Shown: positions 53,764-57,677 of the stretch, one piece after another | How the letters are laid out: each line of letters begins with the position of its first letter | Position numbering within the stretch: position 1 is the first letter of the stretch | Origin: an uncultured Cytophagales bacterium | Lineage (GTDB): Bacteria > Bacteroidota > Bacteroidia > Cytophagales > Bernardetiaceae | Length of the DNA stretch: 57,677 bases | Reading direction: 5' to 3' | Assembly: GCA_937136415.1 (NCBI GenBank) | Contig: CAKZOK010000065.1 | Span: 1-57,677, forward strand | Notes under the pieces: generated by a model | Databases searched by the model: none | The model's input: only the letters and a program-made list of their open reading frames with translations | Told to the model about the DNA's origin: nothing | Position numbers and translations under genes: made by a program

Positions 53764-53879
53764 GGCGATGCAAATTACCTTAACTATAATTACAGTATTT
53801 TCATTGAATAATCCTACTTAATAAATAATCTTTCAAAAAAATCTCTTTACTTTTTTATTATTTTTAGATAAAATAGCAC

Positions 53880-53887
53880 TATATTTG
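53880..53887 (+). promoter_or_regulatory. Putative -7 element (TATATTTG) of the SpoIIE-type phosphatase gene
   Basis: Matches TAnnTTTG 53 bases before the start codon at 53940; no convincing upstream TTG element. Confidence 0.35.
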
Positions 53888-53939
53888 AGTAAAATCTATT
53901 TCATATAAACTCAACTCTATTCCTATTCACTTAGTAAAA

Positions 53940-55805
53940 ATGCGAAATTATTTATTTATTTATTTATTATTCTTCTCATTTATTTTTTCTACAAAAGCTC
54001 AATTTATCACTGGTTCAGGTGAAAAACTGACAGTTCAGATGTGTTTAGAAAAATCTAAAGAACGTGAAAAAAGAAACGATTATAGAGGGGCAAGTGACTT
54101 TTTGAATAAAGCAGCTCTTATTCATTGGGAGAGAAAAGAACTTCGTTCAGCCATTACCTATTTTCAACAATCATTAACCCTAAATCAAAAAGTAGATAAT
54201 AAAAGTGGAATGTATGGTATTTATAGCAATCTGGCTACTATTTATGCTGATTTAGAAAAATTTGATTCTTCTCTTGTTTTCTTTCAAAAATCATTAGATG
54301 GGCGCAAAAGTCAAGGAATGAAAGAATCCATTATTTCTGGTCAAATAAATATAGCTGTTGTTTTGAATAATTTAAAAAGACATGACGAGGCTGCCAAACA
54401 TCTGTTAGATGGATTAGATTTAGCTAAAGAATCATTGGATTTGGAACAGATGAAAAGTATTTATGGAATGCTTGCAGAAACTTATCAAAAAGCAGAAAAT
54501 AATGAAAAAGCAAAAGAATATTTTGATTTGTATCGAAATATGCACGAGATGTCGCAACAGAAAAAAATTGCTATTGTAAGTGCAGAAGCTGATAAAGCAC
54601 GTTTACAAGCAGCTTTAGCAGAAGCTGAAAAGCAAAAAGCTGAACTAGAAATAGCTCTAAAAAATATAAAATTAGAAGAGCAAGAAAAAAATATTCAAAA
54701 TAAAAATGAAGCTTTAAATAGGTTAGAATCTAACTTTACCAAACAAGAACTTGCCTTCAAAGTTTTGCAACAAGAAACCGATTTGAAAGATGCCAAATTT
54801 GCACAAAAGCAAGCAGAAAATGAAAAGAAAATAGCAAAACAACGTCTTTATATTGGAGGAATTGCAGGAATTTTATTACTTTCTTTTGTTGCCTTATTTT
54901 TTATTTATAGAAACCAACAGCAAAAGAAAAGAGCAAATTTGATACTTCAAGATAAAAATGATGAAATTAGTTTTCAGCAAGTTCAAATTATGGAACAAAA
55001 TCATGAATTAGAAACTGCTGTCAACGAAATTGAAGTTAAAAATAATGAGATTACTTCAAGTATCACTTATGCCAAACGCATTCAAGAAGCTATGTTACCT
55101 AGCCTTCTGAATATTCAAAAAATTCTGCCTCAATCTTTTGTCTATTTTCGTCCTCGTGATATTGTAAGTGGTGATTTTTACTTTTTTCATCATCTTGAAA
55201 AAGAACAAAAAACAGTTTTGGCTGCTGTTGATTGTACAGGTCATGGCGTTCCGGGGGCATTTATGTCTATGATAGGAAATGAGATTTTAAATAGAATTGT
55301 AGCCAAAAATCGTATTACTTCACCAGCCAAAATTCTAAATCAACTAGATAAAGGAATAACAACAGCTCTACATAAAGACGAAACAAATATTCATGATGGA
55401 ATGGATTTGGCATTAGTTACAATAGATAAAAAAGCCAAAACTCTTACTTTTGCAGGTGCAAAAAACCCTCTTTTTTATATTCAGAATAATCAATTAGAAA
55501 TCATAAAAGGCGACAAAATGCCTATTGGTGGTTCTGAAAAAGAGCATAAAAGTGAGTTTGTAGAACATGTCATTGATATTTCTGTTCCCACTACATTTTA
55601 TATTTTCTCTGATGGATTTCAAGACCAATTTGGAGGACAAGAAGGGCGTAAGTTTTTGGTCAAGAATTTTAGAGATTTACTCTTTGAAATTCATACGAAA
55701 GACACCTCAGAACAAAAACAAATTCTTTATCAAACTTTCAAAAATTGGATAGGAACAGAACACAAACCGATTGATGATGTCCTTGTAATTGGTGGGAAAG
55801 TTTAA
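53940..55805 (+). CDS. TPR - transmembrane - SpoIIE/PP2C phosphatase signalling protein
   Basis: This 621-residue protein starts with a signal peptide (ending TKAQ). It then has about four TPR units (residues 40-205; ALIHWERKELRSAITYFQQS), a coiled coil (to about 295), and one membrane helix (IGGIAGILLLSFVALFFIY). A second coiled linker and a cytoplasmic PP2C-type SpoIIE domain follow, with SGDFYFFHHL, AAVDCTGHGVPGAFMSMIG, DGMDLALVTID and FSDGFQDQFGG as metal and core motifs. The layout suggests a sensor whose periplasmic TPRs control a Ser/Thr phosphatase that acts on an anti-sigma-factor antagonist or similar. No partner switch genes are adjacent. This architecture is common in Cytophagales. 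Confidence 0.9.
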   Translation: MRNYLFIYLLFFSFIFSTKAQFITGSGEKLTVQMCLEKSKEREKRNDYRGASDFLNKAALIHWERKELRSAITYFQQSLTLNQKVDNKSGMYGIYSNLATIYADLEKFDSSLVFFQKSLDGRKSQGMKESIISGQINIAVVLNNLKRHDEAAKHLLDGLDLAKESLDLEQMKSIYGMLAETYQKAENNEKAKEYFDLYRNMHEMSQQKKIAIVSAEADKARLQAALAEAEKQKAELEIALKNIKLEEQEKNIQNKNEALNRLESNFTKQELAFKVLQQETDLKDAKFAQKQAENEKKIAKQRLYIGGIAGILLLSFVALFFIYRNQQQKKRANLILQDKNDEISFQQVQIMEQNHELETAVNEIEVKNNEITSSITYAKRIQEAMLPSLLNIQKILPQSFVYFRPRDIVSGDFYFFHHLEKEQKTVLAAVDCTGHGVPGAFMSMIGNEILNRIVAKNRITSPAKILNQLDKGITTALHKDETNIHDGMDLALVTIDKKAKTLTFAGAKNPLFYIQNNQLEIIKGDKMPIGGSEKEHKSEFVEHVIDISVPTTFYIFSDGFQDQFGGQEGRKFLVKNFRDLLFEIHTKDTSEQKQILYQTFKNWIGTEHKPIDDVLVIGGKV

Positions 55806-55964
55806 TTTTTACTGTTTTATCTACACACAAATACTACTTCAAACAAAATTTGGAAAACTCTTTTACTTCTATTAGTAATTTTTGCATCGTTTTTTTATTA
55901 AAATAAGATTTAACCAAAAATACAAAATTAAAGTGATTTTTCGGGTTGAACTATTAATATAACC

Positions 55965-57677
55965 CTAAACGACTACAGGCAAATCGAATATTGAAATAAA
56001 ACTATTTGAAAGTCTATTTCCATCTTCTGCGTAAAGCTCTAATTTACTATCCTGTATTATCAAATATTCACCATTTGAGTTTTCCCACGTAAAAGTATTA
56101 TCTCTTTTATCTAGTATTGATTCATAAACTGAACTTACATAATGACGATTTTGTACATAACTACCATTTTCAAAGCTGATAGACCTATAATTTTTCCCCC
56201 ATGTATCAGTCCAAATACCTATAAAAGTTTCTTTCTCTTTATAGTCTTTTAGTAAGGTTTTAATTATTTCTACTTCTACATCAATTTGCATTCCCTGTAT
56301 TTTCCATGATAACTTAGGTTCAAATGTAGCTGTTGCCCAATAACCAGTTCCTTTCATTTGGTATTTTATCCAAAAGCCTATAAACAATGTTTTGGTCGTG
56401 TATTTTGGTTTGTTTCTAATTTCTTGAGCTATTTCTTCAAGTGTCTTTGCTTGCAATATATCTTCTACAACAACCTCCATATCTATACGAGTTCTTTTTT
56501 TTGTTACTTTATCAATTTTGTATTTAGGTTTCTTATGTCTAATATTTTCTAAATATTTTTGTCTCTTTAATAGTTGAGTAGTTATTTTTTCTTTACTCAG
56601 ATAATTTTCAGTAATATCTAAGGTAGAATTATTAGTTTTTTCTTGATTTATGACTTTTTCATCTGTGAAATCTTCAAAATTATTTAGTATTTCTGGCGAA
56701 ACAAAATGTACTTCAATTTGAATATCTAATGACTGGAGAAAACTCAAAAATTTTTTTTTCCATGTAGGAGTATTAAATTTTCTGTCTTGATGAACGAATT
56801 TATTTCTAAGTTGGCTAAACATTCTTTTTTCATGATTAGATAGTTTTTCTTTATTCGCTTCTATATCCTTCACAAAGAAAAAATAGCTTTCTTTTTTTGA
56901 ATTGCCAAACAGTATAGCAAACTCTTGTGAGCTGTAAAGTTTACTTTCTGATTGTACTCTTTCTAACTTTTCAAGTTTTTGACGATAATTCTTGAGTTCT
57001 TCTTCAATTTTTTCAAGTTCTTTTGTTAAATTAAATTTTAGTTTTGCATTAGAGGTTTTTAAACGTTCTTGTAAAAGAAATGTTAGTTTTTCTAAAAGTA
57101 ATTCAATCATTTTTTTTATTCCTTCAATTTCTCTTTTTCGTCTATTCTCTTTCATTTCTTCTTCTAATGTTTCCATCCGTTTTTGTCGGATATTTTTTAA
57201 CTCTTCCATTTCTTTCTCTATTCCATAATAATTTATTTCTGTAGATTTATTGAGTTCGGTTTTTGTTTTCTCTTGCTCAATAAAACTTATTGCTTCTTTT
57301 ACTATTTCACTATTTAAAAAAACTATTAGACGTTCTAATGTTGTCATATAAGGAGAAGATGCCATCATAAATTCCTTCTTTAGGTTAGCATATTGAAAAT
57401 AAGGATTTTTACCAAAGTATAAATCCAAATACTCAAACACTTTTTCCATTCTGCCTGATTTAGCTTGTTCTTCTAACTCTTTAACTTTACTTTGTATCAC
57501 TTTTTCCCAATCAGTTTCAATGTCAAATTTTTCTTCTTCAAATATTTTTTCGTCTTCAAATATCTTTTCTTCTTGACCCATTACACTATTCTCAAAATAC
57601 TCCCTCACTCCCTCAAGACAATTTCCCTCAATATCATAAATTTCTTGAGGTATATTTTCTATTGGATTTCCTTTTAA
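55965..57677 (-). CDS. C-terminal part of a leucine-rich-repeat protein (5' end outside window)
   Basis: The frame stays open to the right edge; a GTG at 57608 is not the true start. The codons upstream of it read LKGNPIENIPQEIYD, then NCLEGVREYF, the usual end of a leucine-rich repeat array ('L.GNPI..IP.ei' then 'v+.YF'). An acidic linker follows (GQEEKIFEDEKIFEEEKFD), then a helical unit (WEKVIQSKVKELEEQAKSGR, FEYLDLYFGKNPYFQYANLK) that resembles small effector-associated helical domains. After that come a long coiled coil (about 130-220) and a strand-rich C-terminal domain with GFWIKYQMKGTGYWATATFE and FIGIWTDTWGK. No catalytic motif is seen. Role unknown; such LRR proteins are often conflict- or signalling-related. 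Confidence 0.65.
   Translation of the reverse strand, partial: LKGNPIENIPQEIYDIEGNCLEGVREYFENSVMGQEEKIFEDEKIFEEEKFDIETDWEKVIQSKVKELEEQAKSGRMEKVFEYLDLYFGKNPYFQYANLKKEFMMASSPYMTTLERLIVFLNSEIVKEAISFIEQEKTKTELNKSTEINYYGIEKEMEELKNIRQKRMETLEEEMKENRRKREIEGIKKMIELLLEKLTFLLQERLKTSNAKLKFNLTKELEKIEEELKNYRQKLEKLERVQSESKLYSSQEFAILFGNSKKESYFFFVKDIEANKEKLSNHEKRMFSQLRNKFVHQDRKFNTPTWKKKFLSFLQSLDIQIEVHFVSPEILNNFEDFTDEKVINQEKTNNSTLDITENYLSKEKITTQLLKRQKYLENIRHKKPKYKIDKVTKKRTRIDMEVVVEDILQAKTLEEIAQEIRNKPKYTTKTLFIGFWIKYQMKGTGYWATATFEPKLSWKIQGMQIDVEVEIIKTLLKDYKEKETFIGIWTDTWGKNYRSISFENGSYVQNRHYVSSVYESILDKRDNTFTWENSNGEYLIIQDSKLELYAEDGNRLSNSFISIFDLPVVV

Overview
The window looks like chromosomal DNA of a low-GC gliding member of the Bacteroidota, most likely Cytophagales (a Bernardetia/Flexibacter-like organism is my inference). 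The support is a full-size SprA (outer-membrane translocon of the type IX secretion system), a GldB-type gliding lipoprotein, TAnnTTTG-type promoter elements, weak ribosome binding sites, lipoproteins with Bacteroidota-style signals, and very AT-rich intergenic DNA. No tRNA, rRNA, CRISPR array, integrase gene or replication origin was recognised.

Layout. 1-1.24 kb: a hairpin repeat and a 5'-broken OmpA-like remnant. 1.66-9.08 kb: sprA, whose natural reading frame carries an in-frame TGA inside the signal peptide. 9.09-11.74 kb: a small mobile island made of seven copies of one palindrome (REP-like), a REP-associated tyrosine transposase (RAYT) bracketed by two of them, a duplicated 185-bp spacer, and pieces of unrelated genes (FtsK-like ATPase, a small protein present as two broken copies, a coiled coil fused through a palindrome to a restriction specificity-subunit tail). 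11.7-22.5 kb: mostly housekeeping and envelope genes (CHRD-like lipoprotein, PspB-like protein, family 5 solute-binding lipoprotein, ung, apaG, S41 protease, thioredoxin, pentapeptide-repeat protein, RsmI-like methyltransferase), with two intact 121-bp MITEs flanked by perfect 9-bp target duplications. 22.6-25 kb: a Na/Pi symporter plus PiT-like transporter operon. 25.3-28.4 kb: a CheY-like regulator and dnaG; downstream of dnaG lie two diverged extra copies of its C-terminal tail. 29-35.7 kb: miaB, a large lipoprotein, lspA, a broken Rpn/PD-(D/E)XK nuclease, a Vms1-like (VLRF1) protein, an SDR, an acyl-carrier-protein remnant and a gamma carbonic anhydrase. 36.3-38.8 kb: a 32-residue double-glycine leader peptide divergent from a C39-peptidase ABC exporter. 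38.9-57.7 kb: gldB, a Rid protein, an ABC half-exporter, gltA, ftsZ, lipoproteins, an AI-2E-family permease, a CDF transporter, hisD, a TPR/SpoIIE-type phosphatase, and the C-terminal part of a leucine-rich-repeat protein that runs off the right edge.

How it fits together. SprA and GldB belong to the gliding/type IX secretion machinery; LspA matures the many lipoproteins seen here; the two phosphate transporters form one unit. The most unusual content is repetitive: at least three families of small hairpin elements share hairpin modules, and the RAYT island suggests that one of them is, or was, actively mobile and captures or scars neighbouring genes. All functional statements rest on reading the translated sequence and on recalled family motifs; no database search was run.
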